Part shown: positions 46,001-57,800 of the stretch, in pieces
How positions within the stretch are numbered: the stretch's first letter is position 1
Layout: each line of letters starts with the position of its first letter
Source of the DNA: Pomacea canaliculata
Taxonomy: Eukaryota > Mollusca > Gastropoda > Architaenioglossa > Ampullariidae
Assembly: GCF_003073045.1 (NCBI RefSeq)
Contig: NC_037600.1
Location: 13,659,188 to 13,723,187 of the forward strand
DNA length: 64,000 nt
Direction of reading: 5' to 3'
Position numbers and translations under genes: made by a program
The notes under the pieces: generated by a model
The model's input: only the letters and a program-made list of their open reading frames with translations
What the model was told of the DNA's origin: nothing
The model's database searches: none

Positions 46001-48869
46001 CCTCCATTTTCGGTTGATGATGACATGGTCTATCTGGTTCTTTGTGGTCCCATCTGGTGATGTCCATGTTGCCTTGTGGATGTCTTTGTGTGGGAAGAGT
46101 GTGCCACCAATCAGTAGGTTGTTTTCTTCACAAAAGTCTGCCAGTCTCTCTCCGTTGTCATTGATGGTTCCGATTCCATGTTTGCCCATGACATGCTCCC
46201 TGCAGTGTGTTGTCACTTCCCACCTTGGCATTGAGATCGCCGACGATGAGCAACATGTCATGGCTGGAACGCTCTCTGAGGCTGCTTGGAGCTGATCGTA
46301 AAAGCATCCTTGTCTTCTGCCTCAGAGTCATTTGTTGGTGCATAGCAAGCTAGCACTGTCAGCTTGGTGTACTTGGAATGGAATCTTGCTCTCAAAAGCC
46401 TAGGTCCATAAGGCTTCCATTCCAGCAGTGCCTTTTCCGTTTTCTTGTTGAGGAGTAGAGCTACTCCTTAAGAGTGCTGAGCGTCTGATCTTCCTGAGAA
46501 CAAGATGGTATGTCCTGACGCTAGTCTCCTCTTTCCCGTGCCGGTCCATCTGACCTCACTGACTCCCAGGATGTCCAAGTTGTAGTTGTCAAACTCTTTG
46601 ACTAGTTGGAGCATCCTGCCAGTCTGGTACAAGTCTGGACGTTCCAGCACCCCACCCTCAACTTTTGCCTCGGCTTCAGTAAATCCACTGTCGGGGCGCC
46701 AGCTCCCTTTCGGGTTTGGCTGTCGTCCGTCATTAGTCCAGTCACCTGGTGTGCTTCATTACCTCCGCCATCTGTGACGAGTTTCTTCTGGTTTTAGTTT
46801 CTGTAGCATACTTTTTTTTACATGGTGGGGTTGTTAGCCCTACCACAACCTAATTTACCTCTAGGTGAGGTGTCCACCTTAGTCGCCTCTTACGACATGC
46901 CTGGCTGGATGGCAGGGACCCTATTCTTACAATGCTTGCTAGGCAAGCATACCCCGGGGTCCCACAGGGGACACAGAGGACCTGCTGCTGCTAATTTACA
47001 AAGTGTAAATAAGAAAATTTGGGACAATTTTGTGGGCTGCATCATGAATCACTATGCAGTCCATGAAGAAAATGGAGTACTATCAAGGAACCACCAGCAT
47101 GTGAATAAGATGGCACATGCAGAGGAAAATTTTAAGTTCAGCAAGTGAACCTCAAACAAAAGCCAAAAGCAAATGCCATGCACCTTTAGTATTTTTGACC
47201 AGCCTTTATGATTCATTTTGTTTCTGTCTGCTCCTCATGAAAACGACTAAAGTGAAACAGGTAACAACATAACTATACAAATGATATCATGAAAAAGAGG
47301 CTGCAAATCAAGGGCAGACCCACAATAATGCTATATTTTAACCTATCTCCAAAGCCAATAATTAAAAATAATTTCTATCAATATTACAGACTTAAAAACT
47401 TTTATTACTGGCATTCTAAGTCAATATCAACAAGGACATGTGACTGATATTACATTATATAATGTAATGTTGAGATATATATATATGTGATTCAAATTTC
47501 TCAGTACAGTAACAGTGCTCTATTACCATAGGTAACAACAATGAAAAATGAAAACAAATTAGAAAAATGGCTGCAACAAACCTTCTTGCTGCTCATGTTC
47601 TCTATCTTGCTGAGTCGGATTGCCAAAGCATTGACAAACCCTTTTACTGACACCTGGCATTCAAGCACTAATGCACGCAACCATTCCATGACATCCAGCT
47701 TAAATGCCACAGATGGTATTTCTGGGGAAGAACCCCAAAGGCGATGGCGTAGTAGTGTAATGGTGTCACTCTCACATGAGCAAAATTCAATTTTAAACAG
47801 CTGTGGACCACCTAGACATACACAAGCATATTTTCATTGATGATGTAGCAAACCATACCATATCTCGAACAAAATTTTACTGTTAGTTTGTTTTTTTCTA
47901 ACAGTACACATTAAGCTTGTATTTTACCTCTCATTCCAATCACAGTGATTTCCCTTGTACGTTTTACACAATTTGGTATCTTGTGGTTGTAATGCACAAG
48001 AACAGGCAAGTTGGCTGCATATGGCACAAAACAACGTCCCTAGGGGAAAAAAAAGAAGACAATGTTCAAATGAATTTAACAAAGCAGTTAAAATGTACAT
48101 AAATATTTTGTTGCCCCATAACCCCCAAATACTGAATGTTCCTTACATTCCAGATTTCTGGGCTATGAAATACAGCATTCTTGTGACGCTCAAGAAAGTC
48201 CTTCTCACAAAAAAGTGCCTGGCTGCCACAATCCAAGCAGCGGATTGTTGGCAAACTGAAGCCACAACAGATACACTGGCTTTTGATCTGCAATAGCATA
48301 CAGTCAGTGTGGACAACCAGCAGTTCCTTGTGTATCTTTTCCCATTTTTCAGAACGATTTACTTTTTTCTTCCAGTATGAACTTGCTCCATTGCTAGCTC
48401 CATTTTCTGAATCTAAGAATGTGAAAAAAAAAAAACACACATTAATTATTTTTAACAATCCTATGTATGCATTTTTCTTATTGGGTACAGAATTACTATA
48501 GCGTTTGGATTGACAGCCATTACATAAAATGTATAGTTGGCGGACCTCCTAAGGCAAGAAACGAACAAAAAACAAACTGTAACCGGTTCACTAAAGACAC
48601 TTCGTTAATGGCAAATCCATACATACCTACGGCCATAAACTCAAATGCATCCATGGGTGATGTCGACGGCATCGATTGCTGGGAGCAAGAAGCATGAATT
48701 GTGTCTGATACCTGTGGCGTCGGTATCGGTGGCTGCATGGCAGGAGCAGCAGAAACTGTGTCTTGTTTCTGTCGCTTATTCTCTTTTAGGTAATAAATCG
48801 CCCTGTCAAGGGGTTAATCACCCTTACTTTCTTCACGGGAGGAACTTTTTTGTAGCTGCGCATGGGCAT
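40002..48869 (-). CDS. KDZ transposase, 16 exons, CxC2-type N-terminus
   Basis: Exons: 48869-48627, 48412-48147, 48039-47928, 47811-47582, 43568-43440, 43320-43246, 43127-42966, 42751-42615, 42464-42362, 41919-41834, 41592-41412, 41199-41110, 41010-40942, 40724-40667, 40430-40381 and 40097-40002. Nearly all junction phases agree. The start reads MPMRSYKKVPPVKKVRVINP. Exon 2 has a Cys/His cluster (CICCGFSL, RCLDCGS, FCEKDFLERH) like the CxC2 domain found with KDZ transposases. The catalytic region shows FDANFGLVRKKSSG, YDIACVLSAHL, FHSFGHKMACQ and YGPRTAAGIGLTDGETVERL, likely carrying the DDE residues. The basic C-terminal helix is KRKLVLEQMRAVAAERSF. Problems: one missing G near 48790 shifts exon 1, and exons 9 and 10 are one base out of phase. 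It may be a recently active or host-kept transposase. The exact C-terminus was not found. Confidence 0.82.
42474..42505. repeat. (ATT)n microsatellite
   Basis: About ten attatt repeats in a KDZ intron, immediately before the acceptor of exon 9. Confidence 0.95.
43741..46970 (-). mobile_element. RTE-type retrotransposon with 13-bp TSD in a KDZ intron
   Basis: The direct repeat acacagaggacct at 43728-43740 and 46971-46983 flanks 3.23 kb, the usual size of a full-length RTE element. The minus-strand 5' end reads cccctgtgggaccccggggt, and the 3' end is a short ATAG/GATA-type tail, as in RTE elements. It sits in the intron between KDZ exons 47582 and 43568, in the same orientation as the gene. 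Confidence 0.85.
43769..46740 (-). pseudogene. RTE endonuclease-reverse transcriptase, frameshifted
   Basis: Order on the minus strand. First is the apurinic-type endonuclease: LDILGVSEVRWTGTGKRRLA, LIVGDLNAKVGSDNT, NQIDHVIINRKWRSS and SDHTLV. This is the RTE endonuclease type also seen in ruminant BCNT/CFDP2. A Lys/Glu-rich linker comes next. The reverse transcriptase follows: KAPGADGITAEML, PQQAGFRPGRSCSEHI, INFIDLEKAFDSIHRESLW, GVKQGCILSPFLF and DFADDIALLSH. The C-terminus ends RWRWIGHVLRQ, WTPDGRRKRGRPKETWRRT and WRTLVEALC. The reading frame changes at least four times (near 45000, 45450, 45800 and 46250), so it cannot be translated as one protein. Confidence 0.9.
46984..47581. other. KDZ intron remainder
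   Basis: Intronic DNA between the RTE insertion and the donor of the 47811-47582 exon. No additional feature is recognised. Confidence 0.5.
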
Positions 48870-49425
48870 TTTGTACCTACACATGATTAACCAAACAAAG
48901 TATAATATTTAAAATACAAAAGAAAGAAGAACATTGCAATGATAATTTGACAGTGGATGCCAATGAACTGATATGACATTAGAAACCAATTGTCTTACCG
49001 ATATAAGAACCAGAAAGGAGAAATATAAACAATCTTGACGTCAACGCGTTTTTTATTCCACAGTTACTAACCCAAGTATTTAAGTAATTTCATTAAGATC
49101 TATTTTCTTGATTTATGTATGCTACTGAATTACAGCTAACGGAGAAAAATAATTTCACTTATGATTAAACACGTTTCGCAGTCTCAGTTTACAGCAGACG
49201 ACGCAATGTTGTTGTGAATCCAGTATTTGTTTTTGTTTTGTTCTGTTTTGCTTTGTTTTGGGAAGGGGTTGGACGTGATTTTATTAAGATCTATTTTCTT
49301 GACTTTATTATATATATATGATGCCTATAATAGTGAATTCCTATGACAACAGAAAGGAGACATATAAACAATCCCGATATCGTGAACTTGAAACCGGGGG
49401 GTGGGGGGGCATTGGTGTTTTACTC

Positions 49426-49580
49426 CGTGCCAGCAACTAAGGCTATTTTACGGTAAGCAGTCAGCCCTGTAAACAGATGCCACGTGCAGAGAAAGAACAG
49501 CGTGCCCGAGACGAGAAATGAACTTAGGGCAGCCAACCTTCACTGTATTGGTGACAGGCGCTAACCGTTGCGCCACCGGA
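49426..49580 (-). mobile_element. tRNA-derived SINE, family 1, copy 1
   Basis: On the minus strand it begins with a tRNA-like head (tccggtggcgcaacggttag, A-box-like), followed by a degraded B box (ctaagttcattt). The body is shared with 61377-61540 (agatgccac, cagcaactaag). The two copies are about 80% alike by eye. Confidence 0.7.
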
Positions 49581-49599
49581 CCCCTCGAAAGTGAAACCG

Positions 49600-50080
49600 G
49601 AAGTTCGACTTCAACGTTTAAGTATCGATGAATTTTTATTTACAAAATTTGAGTTTCCGACGTCTCCACCTATAGAAAATTACAATAAAACATGAATACG
49701 ACTATGTCAAACAAAAATGACAAGGTCTATGCAGCAACCCAGGCGGATAAGGTGATTCTACACTATACTCTCGCTCCCTCGGTATCAGAATAAATAAAAT
49801 ATTATCGGTAATGGGCGTCTTAACCTGCTGACGACTAAGTCCCAAGTTTATGAAAGGGCAAAGTCATAAGGAGTCGTTTTAAAATGGAAACTCTCTCCAG
49901 CGTTGCAAAAAAAAAAAAAAAAAAAAACATTCAAAGAAACAAAAACCGCTGAAAATGACTTTCACGCAAGAGGTTGAGGTTATCTCCTACTTTCTTTGTT
50001 GTTTGTTTTTTAAAGGTGTTGAAGCTGGAGGCGTAAGAGATTACATTTTCTCACAAGGTGAGGTCGAGGCTCATCTCCTT
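49600..50080. other. No feature recognised apart from poly-A
   Basis: It contains an A run at 49907-49927 that may be the tail of a decayed retroposon. Confidence 0.35.
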
Positions 50081-50089
50081 TCTCTCCTG

Positions 50090-50240
50090 GTGAATTACCC
50101 TTCCCATACCCTCTAGGAATTCAGTTACACAGCCCCGAGAGTTGCGTGGACTGGACGAAAATTCGTTGCGCTATGCGGGTATCGAACCTGTTGCCTTCTG
50201 GGTCCGGACGCCAGAGCTCTAACGACTCGTCTCTCCGCTT
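50090..50240 (-). mobile_element. tRNA-derived SINE, family 2
   Basis: On the minus strand gagtcgttagagctctgg resembles an A box region. A perfect B box, ggttcgatacc, follows at the right distance, then a non-tRNA body (ctcggggctgtgtaactgaa). It differs from the 49.4/61.4-kb family. Confidence 0.65.
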
Positions 50241-50249
50241 CTCCTCGAC

Positions 50250-51800
50250 TTTCGCGCAATCACATGTTTGAATAATGTCTTTCGTATATCATCAGATGCA
50301 ATATGTTGTCGATGTTTAAGCAGAGAGACAAAGTGATCCTTGAAATAACATAACTTACAGGATGCAAAAATGTTATTTCACACAAAATATGAAACGGAGG
50401 TGATTCTTCTGGAGACTTCGCTAGAAGAGTGAATTCATTAGATAGAAAATCAGAAGTTAAACTATTTAAGGCAACTACAGCAACGAGTAACGCGAGATCG
50501 TAGTTATTTAGACCGAGGAATAAACAATTCACCGACTGCTGAAATCTGCCATTGTCTTGGCAGGACAAACTCTCCCCATCACAGTTTTACACTCTACCTC
50601 AATTCATCAATCTCACTAGTAATTCAAAGATGATTGATCGTAATGTGCAGAGACCTGCATGTACAACACAATGTAAAAGTGTCAACCTACTGTGCGAAAT
50701 CAGAAAGTATAGACATATACTCTCTGGCGAAACTACAGCTTGACCATATATAGCCAGCTAATTTTTATGATTTTTAAGTTTAAAATAATTTTTACGGCAC
50801 GCGAATAGTGTTATAGATAAAAATGGCCCTTGGGGGAAATGTTTTTCAAAATAGGCATTCTGCAAGCACTCCAGCGAGAAGCTCCACAAACCTAACCATC
50901 TCCCCCCCCCCCCCAAAAAAAAAAAAAAGTAAACAAACAAGCCCACCTTTCGTTCTATAACTGGACTTATGGGGTGGACATAAACATTTGCAGCATGTAT
51001 CACAGTTTTTCCAAATGATTTGCACAGCAACTTCTTGCTAGATATCATTTACAGTATATTCTCTGGCATTTTCTAGAAAATGTTGTGAGCGTCCGTCCGC
51101 GTCGTTTTTTTTTTTTGTTTTTTTTTTGGTTAACTGTCATGAGCCTGTCAGTAGGACCGGAATATGTAAATTCGCTGTATTACGAGACGGTTGAGTGGAG
51201 AGGGGGTTTCAACAACTGGGAGTTGGGAAAGACTGGCTGGGGAATAATTGCATGACTACTTACTTCACGTGGCCAAGCAAGCACATACGTGAACGCGGAA
51301 GTCGATTCATGGGTGGCATAGACACAGGACTCCACTGGCCGAACCAGTAGTTGCTACTGTCTGTCTCTTCCTTCAAATTGAAGACAACTACAGTCGGAAG
51401 ATGTTTATATAACTTTTGTGAATGTCGTTTTTGTCGTATGCTTTCAGCAGTCAGGAGTCGGCGCTAGCTACCTAACGGAAGAGGTTAGTTAAACTGCTAA
51501 TTATTCTTAGTCTTTAATTAGCATTAGTGTTTGACTATCTCTCTCTCTTAGTGAGTTGTTAAGTTCTTTGTCTTTCTACCATGTAATAAGTGCTAATAAG
51601 TAGCTACAATTAAAATATCATCTGGTAATTATAAACTATTAAAGAAGAGCCATAATATGGATTACAATCTGTTTATTGCTTCATTTAATCTACTAACAAC
51701 TCATAACCTTCCCGTTATTGTTTACAATTTCTTCGAGCTGCTTATCTTTTTCTAAACAAGCAAATGATGTATGTTGACGATATTTGTTCTCACTTTTGTT
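50250..51800. other. No gene recognised; upstream of the KY-like gene
   Basis: It probably contains the promoter and 5' UTR exon(s) of the plus-strand gene. A possible UTR exon ends at the gaagag|gttagt near 51484. It also holds C/A/T homopolymer runs at 50905-50928 and 51106-51128. Confidence 0.35.
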
Positions 51801-51895
51801 TATGTAGAACACAGGTCACTTTGGTTAAGAAAAAAAAAGACCGACGAGAATTTGAATTAGTTTCTGTACGCAACAAGTGTTTGAAGAACACAGTC

Positions 51896-52610
51896 ATGTC
51901 GGAGCCCTCCAGTTCAGAGGTATATCAATACTCTTCCTCGTTCATTGCGTTTTTAATGCTTATCTGATAAGGTCTATCTTTTATCTTAGCAACAAGGGGC
52001 CGACATTAGCTGCACGGCTAATCTACTGCCCCAAACAATGGAAAGGCCACCTTCACATTTTCTACATTTTTATTAATGGTGGGGTGAACAGTCGACGGGA
52101 ATTCGATGACAATCCAGCTTGGTCTTGTGCATACTCAGTTCAGCAGTCTAAAACAGATAATTAAGCCCACAAAAATTGCGTGCAAGTGTAACATAGTCAT
52201 ATGACGACAGAACTGAACAGTAGAAAGCATACAGTGTACGTGCAATCCCTGTCCACTGTCAACACAACAGTAAGTTTAGAGGCCTGGGAAGGTGTCGTGG
52301 GCCACCGCTTTCGGTCTCTCGTCGATACGGTTTCAAACATGTACTTTTGCACATTCACCTACAGACTTCTGTTAGTCTGTGCATTCAGCAATCACTCGAC
52401 CACCCAAGGCGGGTAACTATGCCAGCTGATCCTCAATTGACAAAAGGACACGTACGTGTTGACAATTCAAACACATTGTTTGGTTGGTTTTTTTAAAATC
52501 AAAAGAACGAACAGAAAATTATGCGCACGCACGCGTTAAAGCAATACGACATATATACCTGACACCACTTAGTCACTAAGTGTGCCTAACCATTCCAACC
52601 TAAGCACAGA

Positions 52611-52652
<42 letters not shown>

Positions 52653-54521
52653 AAAGATACCATTACCTCCCCCATTGGACACTCCCCTTTAGCCCACACG
52701 TCGGTGAAGATGGTCACTCAATTTAAGTAGACAACAGCAGGTGAGCACCGACAGCCGTCACAATCACTGAACAATAGCCAACAAAAGAAAAACAGAAAAC
52801 CTGCACGAAAAATGCGGAAGCTATCGTAAATGTCTTGCAAAGTCCTTTTCACACTCTAGTCATAATTTCCTCGCTCCTTCCCCGCCACCCTCTTTCAAAG
52901 CCTCTTTTACAATTTCACTATCCAACCGACTACACTCGTCTGACTGCTTGAAAAAAACACCTCCCGCGTTTCAGTCCATGAGACAACGGTGCCTTGCCTG
53001 CATTCAGGACGATGGTAGACATGATATTTCCTTATTTGTCTCTGATATCAATTTTTTGAATTTTGAAAACATGGATTATGTCAGTCCAGGCTCAAAGTTT
53101 TTGTTGTAAAAATTTTTTGCTTCAATGAAAGTGGCTGATAATGTTTCATTTGATGAAGAAAAAATGCGTTGATTTAATGTTATTGTTTGTGTGTTTATTG
53201 GCATGAAACAGTCATACAAATGGCCTTTCCATTGTTTTGAGCAGTATATAAAAAAGGTCAGGTAAACTGATAATAATTACTCTCAACAGTTGATTATCAT
53301 AAACTGATTGACTGCCTATCGCCTCTGTCTCCTGGTCCAACAGTGCTCATTAAAAGATCTTTGCTTTATATCGCCTTCGGTTACGCATGTACCAAAATAA
53401 TCTTTAGATGTTCATCTTGGAATCTTTTGGTGAGACATCTTGATGATGAGCTTTAGATGACAATGCGCACTGAAGAAAGTCTTACAAATGATACCTAGCT
53501 AGACTGGCTAGGGTACAGGGATGCTTGTAGTCCATAGACCAAACCACTTTATTTTAGGAGCTGGACAAACCCTGCGAGGTTTGTTTTGAAGAAAAAAGAT
53601 TCCAAGAGTTCGTTAACTATTGCCACATTATTTTATTTGTCTAGTTTTTGTCTCGACGAATAGATGAGCTTAGCAAATCAACTTTTCCTCCCCCAAAACC
53701 ACCATCAAGCCGGAAACATGAGGTCTTTAAGACTGAAGATTTTTCTGACATCGATGAACATGCAGAAAGTGTAAGTTCTTTCTTTTATATCTTATTTTAG
53801 CGCATTCATAGTATATGAGCGTACATCGTTCAACGTGATTTAAATTTTTTAAATGGGAAATGCACGATTTGTGATGCACTGGTTGTTTTGCAGAAAGAAG
53901 ATATAATTATGACGATAGTCAACTATTTTTATTTTAATTAGCTGTTAATCCATCCATTACACGAAACATTAATACCCTAAACATCTCTCTTTCACCTGAG
54001 GAGAGGAGAGTGGCTTTAAAAGCCAGCGATACAATCACGGTGGATTGAGATGTACAAGCTTTTAGGTAAAGGTAATAGGAGGTTGCTAGCTTGATTGCCC
54101 AGTTAATACACTGATATATTTTGGTGCCAATCGATTCAGTCAATCAAGATAGCCAGAATGAGGCTTGGGAGGGAGTATTTCACCACTTGTAGATTACAAA
54201 CCTCTTACATGCACGTGTGGGGTTAGGCTCAGCACTTCCCATGTGCTCTTAGAGTTGTCATGAACTAAAAAGATGATAGAGCTGTCCTAAGTCAGGTTTT
54301 ACATAATAATCACGGGCTATCATTAACCTTCGTCTCCTGTCTTAACCCACCTAAAGATATATGGCACACCGTACTGTCATTGTGGTGTCAATGGTGGCTC
54401 ACCACCCGTGTGTGGTTAAATTTCTTTAAACAGGTTTAAATAGATTAGGCTAAGCCGTTAATGAGGGTCACTTGAGTGAGTGTTTCGTAACATGTTTGTA
54501 CAGGAATAGGCTACCTACCTT

Positions 54522-54556
<35 letters not shown>

Positions 54557-54766
54557 AACTGGGGCTCAGCCCATTGTTTTGACAGAGTGATTGGATGATT
54601 CGTTTGTGTACTAGATAGTCTAAAGTAGTAGACATATGGCAACAACTCTGTGACGCTGCACCACCTCTGCGACCCTGGCAGACCTCTGGACCATCCTATG
54701 CCAATTTAACTTGGTTCATATAACTGAGCTTGCTGGCTACTGGTCGGCATCTTCTTCCCTTCCTTA

Positions 54767-54802
<36 letters not shown>

Positions 54803-57800
54803 CTCTCTCACCCTCCATTTCCCTCACCCTCTTCCATCTCTACCCTACCTCCTTTCCCTCTCCACACAGTGCGAAATCGCCCTCGGGTGGAAGCACTTTC
54901 CCATCTAAACAACCTACCTACCTACCTACTATTTTCATTACACTATTCCCCCCCCCCCCCCCGGGTAGTAGTCCCCATGTATGACTGTTCATGCACAAAG
55001 TATCATGCATCACTATTCATCATGGACATTAGTATTTATGATGTATATGAGTAATGTTGCCATCGGCATTGTTGTATGCATTATACACATACTCATTGTG
55101 GCACTTTATCACCTTCAAGTGGTCATAATTAAGTAACTTTAAACATGCTATTTTGCACATTTTATCTAAATATTTGCACAGTTTGCACGAGAGACTGCCA
55201 CTGCATGCTTGAGATTTACTCTTTTCCCGAGTCCTTATTATGTAACAGCAAATTTTGACGTTTTCATAAAGGCTCCAGAAAATCTGCTAGATGGAGGGGT
55301 CGAGAACCTTCTAGACTACCTGAGACTTCCACACTACACCACACAGCTGCAGCTACTGAGGGCCATCTACTCCTGGCTGGGCAATCAACAACTCGTGGAG
55401 ACAGTGTATGACCGTGATGACGTGGCAGTCGACTCCTTGTACAGTTTTCTCAAGAGTGTAACTGAAACGCAAGTCGAAGTTTGCCTATTGTTTCAGTACA
55501 TCTGCTTGTAAGTCATTCTGTATTAAAGATACGATTTTTTGCACCATCCTCATCATCCATCATCCACTATCCATCACCCAACATCCATCATCAACAATCA
55601 TCATCGATTCTAGCCTAATAGAGCTTATAACCTTACATTAGAACGCCTATTATCTCGACTCGCTCTGTACAAAAACTAATTTACAATTTTGTAGGCTTAA
55701 AATGAACAAGCAAAAGAAAGAAGAATAAAAAAGAAAAGAAAGAATATTTCATAGAAAACTGACGATCAAGTCGACGTTTCTCTTTTCTTTAGTTTATGTT
55801 GGATATTGCATTAAATATATGATTCTTTAATATTAATAATCAGCCCAATGGGACAAGCATGATTGCATGAATGAGAAAAGCACGGCAAAAATGTATGAAA
55901 CAATGAAAATATCTAGCACTTTTTCGCTTGACAGGTAGCCTGCCAACAAAGGAAAGAAAAAGACCAACTGGTTAACTAAATGCTTCTTGTCTGCGAGACC
56001 TGATACTTCCAGTCCCACTTCCTATGTCTTCTTCTTTACTTTGGGAGCAGGATTCTTTTTTCTATGGGAAATGAACTTTTGGTTTTCCAATCGTAATGGG
56101 GAATTCGCGTCTATTTTCAATATTCAAATGCTGCCACAATAGTATACTTTGATATTAGTCATTAGAAATGTAGCAACACGATCTTAAGTATGGAAAGCGA
56201 ACCATTGCGGGACATAGTGGATTTTGTTTGCACATTGTTTTCGTGCGTGAGTGGTCATAGTAATGTAAATGTTTCTAAGAAAGAGGAATGCAGCAGCCTT
56301 TAGAAATAAACTTTCATAATAAAGAGTTATTAAAGTGGTGTGTTCTTTTATGAAGGGAGGCCGGATTACCGTGCAAAACAATCTTGGGCATCGACAAGCA
56401 GGTCTATAATTTTCCTGTCGGCGATCTTGACGTGGAAGACAATCAGGTCTGGGCAGCAGTCCACTTGGATGGATCTTGGCGATTGGTTGATGTGAGCGGT
56501 GCTTTCACTGGAGTGACGGCCCCTTCAGTTCCAGCTGGCTGTGTGCTCATCGAGGATTCCGGTGAAGCCAAGAGAGAATGGTGAACCACTTTATAAGTCA
56601 GCAACCGGATGCTCAATTTTCTATATTGCTAACTCTTGCCGATTTTTCACGTGACATTGTCGTAAAATTCATCAAAAAGTGGATACGTTTCAAAATTTAT
56701 CATTGCCTTACTTGGAACAAACTCAGGTTTAAGGTTTTCAAAGTGGAGCCTCCCTCCCCTTTGTCGAACACATTTAAGTAAGGAATTGTGCTCGGTAACC
56801 TGAAGTACATTAGATAGACCCAATACAGTAATGTCCTGGGTTAGGATATTGTCACGGGGGAAAGCCCTAGAAGTGACACGTGTTGACTGTGCTGGTGATC
56901 ATCTGAGTAATCTAACTTTATACTCCCTGCTCCCCATAGTGCGAAAACACTATTATCACTTCCCAGTCAACCGAAATAACGCTTGTAATTGCTGTATTAT
57001 GTTTAGGTCGGATGAAGAAGAGGTGAAAAATACTCAGTACAGAGCCAACGACTTTTTCTTTCTTACTGATCCTGATGTCTTCATTTACTTTTCCTGTCCT
57101 GGACCCTCCGAAGATCCAGCATGGCAACTGTTAAAAGAACCATGGTCAATAGAAAGGTTTCTTACTGAACCTAGGTTGTACGTGAATTACTTTCAGGCAG
57201 CGTGGCGAATGTCGGAGTCTGAAAAACAAACATCCAGAAAGGTAGCTATAAAAGGCAAGTGTTCAGTCACCTTTGTGAAACCAAATGGATCAGAAGATCT
57301 TAAATACAGGCTGTACTTCGACAAACAGCGATCCAGAGAAGAGATGCCTGAGGATCTTCAACTAAGTCGGTACATATTGACAAATAATGACAATATTGAC
57401 CTTACCCAGGCTCTCGTGACCAGGCTTCCTGTCAATGGATTGTACCTGCTCAACATCATGGACGAAAGTGAATTTAAACTTTGTAGCATAAGCATAGAAG
57501 CTACACAGGTCAGAGGTCAGCAACAGTTCCCACCAGGCGCAAGCATCTTCGGGCCCACTAAGGCAGCGGTGGACATGGGTCTCGTCGACGTCTCGCGAGA
57601 AGAGGGCGTGCTGGTGGTTCGTGAAGGCGAGAAGATACGGATGAGGTTCCGCTCCCGCCGCTCTCTAGAGGTCAAAGCCTCTCTTCTGCACAATAACCAG
57701 CCGAGTGAAGACCTCGCCGAGCGGCTGACAGTAAACCAGAAAGACGACGAAGTCGTTATCGACGTTAAGGTACCATACGACAACTTCAACCCTGAATTCG

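Noticed and set aside
50180..50240. Functional tRNA gene
   Set aside because: The B box is perfect, but the acceptor stem does not pair and a SINE body follows.
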